Origin: Kuschelorhynchus macadamiae
Taxonomy: Eukaryota > Arthropoda > Insecta > Coleoptera > Curculionidae
Reading direction: 5' to 3'
Length of the DNA: 64,000 nucleotides
NCBI GenBank assembly: GCA_030620095.1
Contig: JAUTXW010000347.1
Coordinates: forward strand, 945,001 to 1,009,000
Shown piece by piece: positions 1 through 9,560 of the stretch (positions are counted from its first letter, which is position 1; each line of letters opens with the position of its first letter). The notes under the pieces were generated by a model. The model was not told where the DNA came from, made no database searches, and saw only the letters and a list, made by a program, of their open reading frames with translations. The translations under genes were made by a program, and so were the position numbers.

Positions 1-224
1 TCCCACATAACACTTGATTTTTGGGTATAATTTAAAGTAAATTGGATAACTCGTTTTTTCAGAAATATTTTTTTTTACGTTTTACTAGGGCGCTATCTTA
101 TTCTGGCATATTGGATATTTACCAAAATATTACAATGATAAGTAGTTTGAAGCCATGCCGTGAACTGACAGACAGATAGATAGACAGACAAACCGACAGA
201 CGGACCGACGGAATTGATAAAACT
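1..224. repeat. Degenerate repeat with GACAGAC-rich motif
   Basis: Positions 1-130 resemble the units of the array at 4600-5520 (ACTTGATTTTTG...AAATTGGATAAC-type sequence). Positions 160-215 are a GACAGACAGATAGATAGACAG-type run ending in GACGGAATTGA. The same run with the same flanks recurs near 5090-5130 and, inverted, at 2690-2765, so this is one dispersed repeat family. It cuts off the C-terminal cysteine-rich region of the adjacent piggyBac relic. Family name not recognised. Confidence 0.6.
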
Positions 225-2247
225 TTACAAAAAAATTTGGTTTTTTTATTACAATTTTTCTGCTTACAGCGCATAGAATTTTTAATTTTTACCAACTCAG
301 GCAAATGCATTTTCTGAGTTATTTGGGTCGGGCTGGATCTTAGTGAATCATAACCGGCTAGGTTGTTCCTTGTTTTTAATCTTGTGAAGCTGGTAGTTTC
401 AGCATTGGCATTTGGGTCATCTTTTAACAAGCAGTCAGCAACTTCAAGTTTAAATTCAAGAAATTTTAAAATATCCATTTTGCCTGTCACCTAGTTTTTG
501 TCGGTCTTGACGATACAAAATCCAAGAGTTGCTAAATCAAAAAGATGAAAGATGGTTTTCACAGTCCATTTTTTAGTTCTTGCGGACATCCTGTAGTAGC
601 TTATCATCCTGTCTATAAGATCGATGCCCCCCATGGAATCATTGTAACATTTAATTATGTGGGGTCGCGGAACTTGAATGTATTTAGATTCTTTTTTACA
701 CCATCTTTTGCAGTTATCTACAGGTTGCTCTCCTAGTTTAGTGGAACTTATAAAAATTGGCTTTTGATCAAACCATTGCACGACGTTGATTTGGCCATCA
801 TTCCTAACCGTTTGTTCAGTGAAACCCCTAGGAAACTTTTTTACAATTTTTTCCGCAGTGAAATGCACCGCAGCAGGTATCCTTGATTTCATACTTGTTC
901 CCGTGCACAAAATCTTTTTTTCTGTCAATAGATACTCTAAGAGAGGAATTGTTGTAAAATAGCGGTCCAAAAACACATGAGAACCTGGCCTTAAAGAATT
1001 TGTCAAACGAATTACAGCACTAGGTCCCACTCCTAAGTCAACATCACAAGCTTGAAGTAAAGTTCCTTTGCCCTGGTAAATTTCAAAGTCTAACACCAAT
1101 CCTTCTGGTGTAGCACAAACAAAATTTTTGAGGCCTTCAGGATTAGGTTTGCCTCTGACAAATTGCTTAATCTTACATACACCGGTGAAAGGAATCATTT
1201 GCTCATCTATAGCTACTATGGGATGGCGTTCCAAGGATAAACAAGTTTTTTTTATTTTATCTATTAGTGGCCTTACTTTCCACAACTTATCTTCTTTTTT
1301 CTTTTCCTCTGGAACATCATTGTCTACGACAACTTTTAAATGACTTCTGATCTTAAAAAACCTTGTCCTAGTCATATTTTTAGTTATTTTTTCTACTCTG
1401 GTGAGGGCAGCCCAGTACATTTTAATTTGCGGAAACTTTAGGCATGGCATCAGAACTGAAATTCCAAGAAACTTTTTAACTTCTTCAACTGTTAAATTCA
1501 TAGGTTGATTGTGCTCGGCGAAATATTTGAGATTGGTACAAGCGCAAATTTCCTCTGCATCAGAATCTTCTAAATACATTTTAAAATAGTCGAAAACATT
1601 CCAGTCCTTTCGTTCAAAACTGGTGTCCCTCATCTCAGGCGTATCGATATTTAATGGTTGAAATCTATCCACTTTTTTCCATGAAGTTCGTCCCCAACGA
1701 CGTCTTAGAACACTGAGAGGCACATTCATTTCTGCATCAGATTCTGATGAATTATCTGAAAGATGCTCTTCGTCGTCTTCCATTTCAACATCGTCTTCAA
1801 AAACATTATTTTCTTCGAATGGTAATTCCTGTGCATTGTCACCGCCGGCACCGCTGTCAAAGTTCTCAGTGGCCTCACATTCGGAATCATCCAAGTCGCC
1901 ATCAAATCCTTCAATATCAGATTCTTCCAAACAAGCCAAAATTTTTTCATCATCTTCTCCAAAACGAAGATACTTTTTAGAGCCGAAAATTGCTAAAAAT
2001 TAAAAAAAAATGAGAATAAAAAAATTTTAAGGTTATAAAAAAAATGCAGGCAGGAAGACTTGGTGTCCATTTAAATGTACACGTTTTTTTTTAACGTAGA
2101 GAATGCAAACAGTTTTTAAATACAATAAACAGTACTTAGACAGCAAGATCAACCCCCTCTACTACTAATCCTATGTTTTTATTTATTTGTTTTTACGTAA
2201 AATCATAAATACTTACTATCTAGCGTTTGTTTGCCAAAGGCACTCAT
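225..2247 (-). pseudogene. piggyBac-like transposase relic, two-exon
   Basis: DDD-type cut-and-paste transposase of the piggyBac superfamily. The acidic N-terminus is followed by the catalytic core: Asp in AIDEQMIPFTG (codon 1205-1207), Asp in FLDRYFTT (965-967), and the pair in MGGIDLIDR (620-622 and 611-613). The conserved KNSMRC...C cysteine-rich region starts near 270. I infer a first exon 2247-2217 (ATG, MSAFGKQTLD) ending at a GTAAGT donor, and an acceptor after a T-rich tract with exon 2 starting at 1992; joining restores an uninterrupted N-terminus. An in-frame TAG at 491-493 separates the core from the C-terminal part in the same frame. The C-terminus is then truncated by the GACAGAC repeat, so this copy is inactive. 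It is a different family from the intact piggyBac at 7155-9556. Confidence 0.85.
1993..2216 (-). other. Predicted intron of piggyBac relic
   Basis: Minus-strand intron of 224 bp. The donor is GTAAGT immediately after codon 10 plus one base; the acceptor is AG at 1994-1993 after a long pyrimidine/T tract. Splicing keeps frame into the long second exon. This is inferred from consensus sites and frame, without transcript evidence. Confidence 0.55.
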
Positions 2248-2403
2248 GTTTACTTAGTCACAGCTGATCACCGAGTATGAAATGTAACGTATTTTACTAC
2301 AACTGTTGCATAGATGGCGGTACTAATATGTCCATTTGAATGAACAATTGGATTCTAAAGTATACAATAAACGATTAGCTTAATAATAGGCGAAAAATCT
2401 ATG

Positions 2404-2440
2404 GTCCATTTAAATGGACGCTGGATCTCAGGAGGTTATA
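2404..2440. repeat. Probable 5' terminus of piggyBac relic, palindromic
   Basis: A perfect 16-bp palindrome, GTCCATTTAAATGGAC (2404-2419), lies about 160 bp upstream of the inferred ATG. Two imperfect relatives occur at 2063-2082 and 2329-2346. The outward sequence reads CCTCCTGAGATCCAGCG on the minus strand, next to TTAT (a possible decayed TTAA). piggyBac ends carry subterminal inverted repeats, so these may be transposase-binding sites. The matching left end is gone, so the boundary is uncertain. Confidence 0.4.
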
Positions 2441-2849
2441 TATTAAATGCCGAGGGACTAAATAAGAAAATTCGCTAAATATGTATTTGCTTGACCTAAA
2501 AATCTAACCACTTGTGTCATTTATTTAAATGCGGGCTACCCCTGTGCAAGAAAACTTGTTTTTTTTTGTATTGTGATAACAAAAAAATTTTATTTTGCAA
2601 AAATATACACTTTTGTTAAAAACACAAGATAATTTGTTATTACTTCCCTCGTGAGATTTTTTCAGATCTTTACGTTTAAGGGTCCCTGGATGCCGGAAAA
2701 CATGTTTTCTCAATTCCGTCTGTCTGTAGGTATGTCTGTCCGTCAGTCTGTCTGTTCGCGGCATAGCTAAAAAACTACTTATCCAATTTCTTCAAATTTC
2801 AGTCTAAAATTAAGAGCCATGCATGCGAAAAATACAGGCTATATATATA

Positions 2850-2851
<2 letters not shown>
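2441..2851. other. Non-coding repeat sequence
   Basis: No supported gene. Positions 2690-2790 carry the inverted copy of the GACAGAC...GGAATTGAG repeat seen at 160-230 and near 5095-5140. Confidence 0.5.

Positions 2852-2905
<54 letters not shown>
2852..2905. repeat. (TA)n microsatellite
   Basis: Uninterrupted AT dinucleotides directly abutting the terminus of the palindromic element arm at 2906. Confidence 0.95.
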
Positions 2906-2909
<4 letters not shown>

Positions 2910-3294
2910 TATTCACGCAACCCGTTCATTAAAAGTTTTTGATGATGCCATTTAGATAAAAATTTCAAACTTTGGGATTAAGGTAAGGTCAAGGGGTACT
3001 TCTTTTTTGAAATATTTTCAACTTCCTGTCACTTTCGGTTTAACCGCTTGCTTATTTTAAATGGAACATCCTGTATTTTATGATATTTTTGGATTCTATG
3101 GAGAATTTTAATGCTATTTTATGTAGCATATCACTATACTTATGTTTACTAGTTTCAAGCGTTCTTAAGATATTTTACCTTGAACCGAAAATGAGCCTTC
3201 GGGGTACCAAATTTTAAAATCTCATATTTTTGTAAGTTTTGAAGATATAATCTTCATATTTTGCAGACGATCAGTAAATAATCTTAGGTTTCTA
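2906..3294 (+). mobile_element. Single arm of palindromic element
   Basis: Starts AGGGTTATTCACGCAACCCG and matches, over its whole length with scattered differences, the left arm at 57166-57560 and the inverted right arm 59600-60001. Only one arm is present: the match stops at TTTCTA (3294), about 35 bp before the dyad seen in the other copy, where RTE coding sequence begins. It contains no ORF of its own. Confidence 0.85.
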
Positions 3295-3661
3295 TGACCT
3301 GTTCTTCTTCCAACTTCTGCCGTTTGATTGTCCTTGCCCAGTCTTATCTCGTGGCCCGGATATGTATACTTTTCTACTTGTTCTATTACTGTGTTGTTTA
3401 AATTTAGTTGTATGTCGTGATTAGAAAGTATTTTAGTTTTTGATAGATTCATTTCTAGGCCTATTTTGTTTGATGCTGTGTTTAGTTCTTCTAGCATATT
3501 CTTCAATTCTGTTTCTTCGCCACTTATGAGAACGATGTCATCAGCGAAGCGCAGGTGGCTTAGATAGGTTCCATCTATTTTGATTCCTCTATCTGTCCAT
3601 GGCAGTTGTTTGAATATGTTCTCTAAGGCCAGTGTAAATAGTTTGTTTGTGAATTTGTGGC

Positions 3662-3715
<54 letters not shown>

Positions 3716-4547
3716 TCATCTATTTAAATTTTCATATTAGCGTTGTCATAAACATCTTTAATGATGTTTGTGTATCGTCACTCTGCCCTAGCATCGTTCA
3801 GTGCTCTAATAAGTGTCCATTTTTCGATAGAATCAGAACCCCTTTTGTAATCTACGAATATTAGGTGGAGCGGTATATTATAATCCGTAGTCTTTTCTAT
3901 CAGGGTTCGTAGGGTCTGTAGATGGTCCATAGTACTGAATCCCTTTCTGAAGCCGGTGTGTTCTGGTGGTTGACAGAAGTCCAATTTGTGCATTAATCTA
4001 TTGTTGATAATTCTAGAGAACAGCTTGTATAAATGTGACAACAAACTGATTGGTCTGTAGTTCTCTATGTTTGATGTGTCTCCTTTTTTAAAAAGTAGAA
4101 CTACGTCTGTAGTTTTCCATTGAATTGGTATTTTTTCCTCTTGTAGGCACTTGTTCAGTAGGATTTTGATTGTCTTTAGGATAATATCTCTACCAGATTT
4201 AAGCATTTCTGTTGTTATTCAATCTTCACCAGGAGCTTTCTCGTTCTTTATCTGTTTTAGTGTTAGTGTTATCTCTGCTTTTGTTATTTCTGGAATTTCT
4301 TCCGACCCAACGTTTTTGACAATTTTGTTGTCTCTTTCTGGGGATTCTAACTAGGAGGCATTAAAGTTTTCAGTAAAATTCTTTTATTGCTTGAGATATT
4401 TCTTCGTTTGTGTGCACTAGTTCTCTCTCTATTTCTCATTGTACGTATTTTTCCCCTTCCAGCTGATAATTTTGAATGTAGGACTCTCATGTTGCTGTTT
4501 GCTTCTATGGTCTCTTTTATGGTTTTTGTGTTGTGCTTCCTGACGTT

Positions 4548-4549
<2 letters not shown>
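3295..4549 (-). pseudogene. RTE-like LINE reverse transcriptase relic
   Basis: Non-LTR retrotransposon polymerase read on the minus strand. The upstream linker (KETIEANSNMRVLHSKLSAG) lies at about 4440-4545. The RT palm follows with NYRPISLLSHLYKLFSRIINNRL, TGFRKGFSTMDHLQTLRTLI and FVDY. The catalytic FADD box is in HLRFADDIVLIS, near 3530-3555, and the thumb region (MLEELNTASNKIGLEMNLSKTKI) runs to 3295. The RT block that should contain a GVRQGD-type motif is replaced by a (TA)n run at 3663-3713. There are several frameshifts and stops, and the endonuclease and 3' end are missing. RTE clade assignment rests on motif style; another piece of a similar element lies at 31341-31972. Confidence 0.85.
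3663..3713. repeat. (TA)n microsatellite inside LINE relic
   Basis: About 25 TA units interrupting the RTE reverse transcriptase; it reads as a spurious Tyr-Ile repeat. Confidence 0.95.

Positions 4550-4597
<48 letters not shown>
4550..4597. repeat. (TA)n microsatellite at LINE/array junction
   Basis: TA run separating the RTE relic from the tandem array. Confidence 0.95.
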
Positions 4598-4599
<2 letters not shown>

Positions 4600-4600
<1 letters not shown>

Positions 4601-5520
4601 TTTTAAGAGCCTTATTTGGTCCGTTATGTTGAATTCCTATATCACATTTATTTTTTCTGTAAAATTTGTCAATTGAATAAGAACATTTTTTCACGTTGAT
4701 TTTTTTAAACATTTTATTTGCCCACCATTTTGTTTCACCATCTTCAAATCGTTCCACAAATATACCAGTTTATCTTTAAGTCACATTTAATGCTTGCACA
4801 CGTTTTGAAATTATTCTAATAAGTAGTTTTTCGGGCTGATTTGATAAACATTATATTAGGCTGCCATGTTTTTTACTATCTGGGAGTCGTACCAAAATGT
4901 TACCAGCTCATTTCCATGTATCACTTGATTTTTGTGCAAAATGTGAAGGAAATATTATAACCAGTCTTTTAGTAATAATTTTTGTGAAGATATCATTAGG
5001 CCACCATTTTGTTTCGCCAATTACCAGGTCATTTTCCTCTTAATTTTAAAATTTGAAGTCAACCGAGTAAGTAGCTGTTTAAATATGTCGTGAACTAACA
5101 GACAGACCAACAGACAGAACGACGGAATTGAGAATACAAGTTTTTGGCATCTAAGGACGTTAAAACCTCGGCATATGTAAAACGAGGTGGGGGTTTCACT
5201 ATTACAAACAATTTGTTTGGCCGCCATTTCGTTCCCCCATCTTGAATTCGTACAACAATTCTAGCATTTCACCTTTATACCACAATTAATTCTTCAAATT
5301 TGAAATTAATCTATTAAGGGCTTTTTTCAGGCTAAATCATAAAAAATTTTATTAAGCCGCCATTTTGTTTCACCATTTTGGATTCGTAAAAAAATTTTAC
5401 CACTTAATTCCTTCGTAATACTTGATCTTTGTGCAAAATTTGAGGTAAATTAGAAAAACAGCTTTGTAGTAACCATTTTTTAAAGTGTGGGACACGAAAA
5501 AAAACCGGGCGAAGTCAATC
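4600..5520. repeat. Degenerate tandem array, 125-225 bp units
   Basis: The motif GCCRCCATTTTGTTTC (variants) followed by a conserved A/T-rich tail recurs near 4711, 4851, 4993, 5218 and 5343, giving spacings of about 140, 142, 225 and 125 bp. Each unit continues with ...CGTACCAAAATGTTACCA... and CTTGATTTTTGTGCAAAATTTGA-like text. The long unit carries the GACAGACCAACAGACAGAACGACGG insert. The array ends in GACACGAAAAAAAACCGGGCG. Positions 1-130 are another partial unit. No coding sequence. Confidence 0.75.
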
Positions 5521-6371
5521 GGTTTAAAAAGGTCGGCCAAGAAATCTCTTTAGACCAGTGGTGTCCCGTCGTTCTTTAAATAAAATGGCACTCCTTTTTG
5601 ACTATACGCACTTCAGAATTAAAAAATGTAACTATGCTTAATGAACCTTAATCTATATTTGTCTGTTTTCTTTCTTGTACCGCACTTCTATATCTCTTGT
5701 TAAACGGCGATTTTTCAAATTTTAAAATGATTTAATTTTGATTTTTCTTGATCGATTTACCTATAAATATATTTTTTCTTGAGCTCTGTCATTAACGGTT
5801 CCCGGGCTATGGTAGAAATGGTAGAAATTTCATAAATTGAGTTTTGCCTTTTTTTTAAAACCCTGTATCTCCAAAGTTAAGACTTTTAGGTTCATATTAA
5901 ACTTTTTTCTTAAAAAGGTCCAAGAATCACCCCCCTTTTGACATTAGCACGCAATTAGGAAACGCCCTGTATAGTGCTTTACAATGACGCCCCCTGTACA
6001 AAGTAATATGACAGACGGAGACAAACGGTCACTTTTGGCATACCCGAATAGCCCAAAGTCGAACTGCATAAGTTAAAATTTTGATAAATCTTGTTCACTG
6101 GAATCAGTGCTAGCTCCCCTACTATAACTACATTGATGTATTAATTTTGGAAAAATATGAATTCTGTAGTTTTTCAAATATTAATTGCAATATTAGATAT
6201 TTTTTGACACCCGACATTGAATAGAAAATTAATTATTTTGAAGCAGTTTATTGACAGCTACTTTATGAACAATTTTACAAAATATATGGAAAAAAACTAA
6301 GTAATTTTTGAGGTTGACGGCTGTGATTCTAATTGTTCGATTCCTTCTAAACCGTTGTCTTCCTCTGAAAA
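5521..6371. other. Non-coding, no supported gene
   Basis: AT-rich sequence. The right part (about 6000-6371) is probably the 3' flank of the DD82E element. No clear terminus was found. Confidence 0.4.
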
Positions 6372-6940
6372 TTATGAGGTTTCGTCGTCACTACTTGAAG
6401 ATCCCAGTGTGATAACTAAATCATCAATAACCGTTTCAATTTTGCCATCTATTTCCCAGTATTTATCTTCAATAGAACAAACAAGTTTAACATACGATTT
6501 CCAATTTTCTGCCAATATTGAGTCAATCGCTTCTAATGTTATTTTATTTAAATCTTTAATTGAAAGTTCGCCGGTGTTGCACCCTCGAATATATTTTTTT
6601 TACTCCTGTCTATGCAAGTTCAATACGGTTGAGGTCGCACATGTATGGAGGCAGCCTTAAAGGTGTATGACCGAGGTTACGTAAAAGACCGTCAATTTTA
6701 AACTTTTTTTCTCTAGGCTTGTTGGCTGATATTACTTCATATAATTGATATTTTCTGCATGTTGGATCACATACAAGATTGTTCGATTTAAGCCACGATA
6801 TCATATGAGCTTTTGTAGAGTATTTAGTTGGCACTTTATCTTCTACGTGAGAATGATAAGACGCATTATCCATTACCACTACTGATTTGGGAGGAATGTT
6901 AGGTAGAAGCCTCTCGAGCAACCACTTTTCAAAATTCATT
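6372..6940 (-). pseudogene. DD82E (Sailor-like) transposase, C-terminal half
   Basis: C-terminal part of an IS630/Tc1/mariner (DDE_3-type) transposase; the N-terminal half is at 11461-12176. Visible: FEKWL, PNIPPKSVVVMDNASYH (second catalytic Asp, codon 6868-6870) and LPPYMCDLNRIEL with the catalytic Glu. Exactly 82 residues lie between that Asp and Glu, the spacing of the DD82E/Sailor family. A frameshift follows NRIEL. The C-terminal tail (NTGELSIKDLN... to TLGSSSSDDETS) continues to a stop at 6372. A second small deletion disrupts the frame just at the insertion point (6930-6940). The gene is dead. Confidence 0.85.
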
Positions 6941-7171
6941 CATGTGTTTGTAACGTATGGGTGTTGTAACGAACATAATATTACTAGGCAAACCTCTTAA
7001 TAGGGCCTAGGCACGACAGCTCCTTTTGCCGGCTCTGGCGTTGACAGGTGTGGTTGTTTTAACTAATTTAATTATTTATTTACTCTGTCCTTTTCGATAA
7101 TTGAATGTATACAGTATCCTTTTCAGAAGACACGTCTTATAACACGGAGTTTAACCCTTAACTGCTGACAT

Positions 7172-7188
7172 GGAGTCTGTCAGACTCC
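7172..7188. promoter_or_regulatory. Subterminal palindrome, left end
   Basis: GGAGTCTGTCAGACTCC, a 17-bp palindrome immediately inside the left TIR. A near-identical copy (GGAGTCTGTAAGACTCC) lies at about 7332-7348, just upstream of the start codon, and an exact copy at 9496-9512. Likely transposase-binding sites by analogy with piggyBac internal repeats (inference). Confidence 0.6.
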
Positions 7189-7386
7189 GCCAACTGCGTT
7201 ACGGCGCGTAACTCCCACTCCTTTTTATTTGCAGACCCCTCGCGGTCAGTACCTTCTTGAAGTTTAGTCTACTTGTAAGTGTCAAAGCGGTAGTTTCGAG
7301 CTCCTTTATTTTACGAAATTACGCGCATCGTGGAGTCTGTAAGACTCCATGTCAGCTTGTGTGTTACAAAAGTAATTTGAGTGATT

Positions 7387-9153
7387 ATGGCTAGTTCTAA
7401 ACAATCTGTAAATACATTAGATCCAGACTTTGAAGATGTGTGTATGAAGTGGTATAATGAAGAAAGCAGCGATATTAGTGATTCTGAGGATATTGTGGAT
7501 AATTTTATAGCCAGTGATCATGAGACTGAAAGTGAGCAAGAAGGGAGTGATCAAGAAGTCGAATTGGGGGACGAAGAAGACAATACCAATGGAAGTGTGG
7601 GACAGACAAAAAAAGAGAAAGGATATTTTTATGGCAAAAATCGGTTTAAATGGAGTAAAACGGAGCCGACTAGAAATGTACGCACTCCAATACATAATAT
7701 TGTGCATATTCCAAAAGTACGCCGTACTGTTCAAGATATCAATAATCCTTTGAGTTATTTTGAACAGCAATTTTCCGAAGATATGTATCAATTAATAATA
7801 ACGTGGACTAACAACAAATTATCGAGCTTGAGAGGAAAATATAAAAGAAGAAACAAGCCAGAACTAACAGATATTGATAAAGTAGAATTGAAGGCGTTTT
7901 TAGGATTATTGCTCTATACATCCATCTTCAAATCCAATCACGAAGACGTGCGCAGTCTGTTTGCTACAAATGGTAAAGGCAGGGATATTTTTAGAGCAGT
8001 AATGTCGCTGCAGCGCTTTCTTATTATACTTATTGCTCTCCGATTTGATAACCCAGAAGACAGGGATGAAAGAAAAGCCGTTCACGCCGGGGCAGCTATA
8101 AACGAATTTTTTGAAATGTTTGTTAGAAACGCACAAAATTCATATTCAGTGGGAACGTCGGCCTGTGTGGATGAGATGCTTGTCGGATTTCGTGGAAAAT
8201 GTGCTTTCAAAATGTACATTCCAAACAAACCTTGCAAATACGGCCTAAAGATAATGTGCCTAACAGATGCTCGTACGAGTTACTTGCATAATGCATACCT
8301 TTACGTTGGGAAAAATTCAGACGGTTTTGGCTTAGACGAGGATGAAAAAAAGCTAAATATCCCATCACAAGCTGTAGTTCGCCTAGCAAAGCCTCTATTT
8401 GGGTCCAACAGAAACATATCTGCAGATAACTGGTTCTCTTCTTTAGAACTGGTAGAGTACTTATTGAAGAAAAAATTAACATATGTCGGAACTCTAAAAA
8501 AAAATAAAAGGGAAATCCCCCCCGAATTTCTTCCACGAAGAGAGAGGCCAGTTGGTGAGGCTCTATATGGCTTCACAAAGGATATAACTATACTGTCCCA
8601 TGTGCCAAAAAAAAGTAAAGCAGTGTTACTGATTTCTTCCATGCACCATAGTAAAAGTGTGGATCCAGATAGTGGAAAAGAAGAAATTAATGCGTGGTAT
8701 AATCTAACTAAAGGCGGGGTAGATTCACTTGATGAAAAGTGTGCAAAATATAGTTGCAGTCGACGAACGCAAAGATGGCCTTTAGCGATTTTCTACAAGG
8801 TAGTGGACATTTGTAGCAGTAATTCTTTCATCATGTATGCTGCCAATCCTCAAAATAATGAAACCAGATTTTCTTTTGTGGAAAAGTTAGCTGATGAGTT
8901 AGTAAAACCCCATATGTTAAGACGTCTAAATGTGGTGAACCTATGTAACGATGTGCGCACAATAATACATCGTATCCAGAATATTCAGGAACCAGTCCGT
9001 GTGGAAGAACGACTTGAAATTCGAAAATATTGTTATATTTGCCCAGCCAGATTAAAAAGAAAGACTGCTTTTTTGTGTTTCCGCTGCAAAAAACCAATCT
9101 GCTTGCAGTGTTCCAGAAAATGTTGTATTACCTGTTGTGACAATGATATGTAG
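7387..9153 (+). CDS. piggyBac transposase, intact
   Basis: Transposase that would excise and insert this element at TTAA sites. The ORF is 588 codons. I start at the ATG 7387 (MASSKQSV), since the only longer start is a GTG two codons upstream. The N-terminal about 80 residues are acidic. The DDD catalytic set is complete and spaced as in the founding piggyBac: Asp262 (ACVDEMLVGF), Asp347 (ISADNWFSS), Asp446 and Asp449 (GGVDSLDEKC). The last 45 residues form a cysteine-rich zinc-binding domain (CYIC...CFRCKKPICLQCSRKCCITCC). No stop or frameshift is present. The length matches active family members (about 590 aa). Promoter sequence probably lies in the 230 bp between TIR and ATG. Confidence 0.95.
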   Translation: MASSKQSVNTLDPDFEDVCMKWYNEESSDISDSEDIVDNFIASDHETESEQEGSDQEVELGDEEDNTNGSVGQTKKEKGYFYGKNRFKWSKTEPTRNVRTPIHNIVHIPKVRRTVQDINNPLSYFEQQFSEDMYQLIITWTNNKLSSLRGKYKRRNKPELTDIDKVELKAFLGLLLYTSIFKSNHEDVRSLFATNGKGRDIFRAVMSLQRFLIILIALRFDNPEDRDERKAVHAGAAINEFFEMFVRNAQNSYSVGTSACVDEMLVGFRGKCAFKMYIPNKPCKYGLKIMCLTDARTSYLHNAYLYVGKNSDGFGLDEDEKKLNIPSQAVVRLAKPLFGSNRNISADNWFSSLELVEYLLKKKLTYVGTLKKNKREIPPEFLPRRERPVGEALYGFTKDITILSHVPKKSKAVLLISSMHHSKSVDPDSGKEEINAWYNLTKGGVDSLDEKCAKYSCSRRTQRWPLAIFYKVVDICSSNSFIMYAANPQNNETRFSFVEKLADELVKPHMLRRLNVVNLCNDVRTIIHRIQNIQEPVRVEERLEIRKYCYICPARLKRKTAFLCFRCKKPICLQCSRKCCITCCDNDM

Positions 9154-9495
9154 TAGACTTTGAATGACCACGTTTAGACCCTCTGCACGTTTTTTTATTT
9201 TAGGACTTGGCAGTGATTTTTTAATTTTCTCTCTGTCGGTTATGATTGTTTATTACGATACAATATCAAACATGTCAAATTTGTTCATATTTTAGGATTA
9301 GATTATTGATTTTTTACGAATATGATGTTTTTTTTAGTTCGTGGAGATGTTTACATTTGTATCCTTTAGTACTAATAAGTAAAAGGCATTTATGTTTTGG
9401 TGTAATATATGTTTGTTAAAATCAATTTGATTTGTTATTTTAATATGCAAAAGTTAAAATTTTTAAAAAGTTTTGAGAAAAACCTTTTTTCTCTA

Positions 9496-9512
9496 GGAGT
9501 CTGTCAGACTCC
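9496..9512. promoter_or_regulatory. Subterminal palindrome, right end
   Basis: Exact GGAGTCTGTCAGACTCC copy about 45 bp inside the right terminus, matching 7172-7188. Confidence 0.6.
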
Positions 9513-9560
9513 ATGTCAGCTTATGTGACAGAAAATTAGATGTCAGCAGTTAAGGGTTAA

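Larger units (their letters stand above)
7151..9560 (+). mobile_element. Complete piggyBac element with TTAA target duplication
   Basis: TTAA at 7151-7154 and 9557-9560 flanks an element of 7155-9556 (2402 bp). The terminal inverted repeats are perfect over 17 bp, CCCTTAACTGCTGACAT on the left and its complement on the right. Subterminal palindromes occur on both sides. One intact transposase ORF fills the interior. Intact ends, target site and gene indicate a recent or possibly still mobile insertion. It lies inside the unclassified 4.5-kb insert, itself inside a DD82E gene, so it is the youngest of the three. Confidence 0.95.

Noticed and set aside
3222..3864. ORFs containing long Tyr-Ile runs
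   Set aside because: They are translations of (TA)n microsatellites, not proteins; only the LINE part is real coding ancestry.
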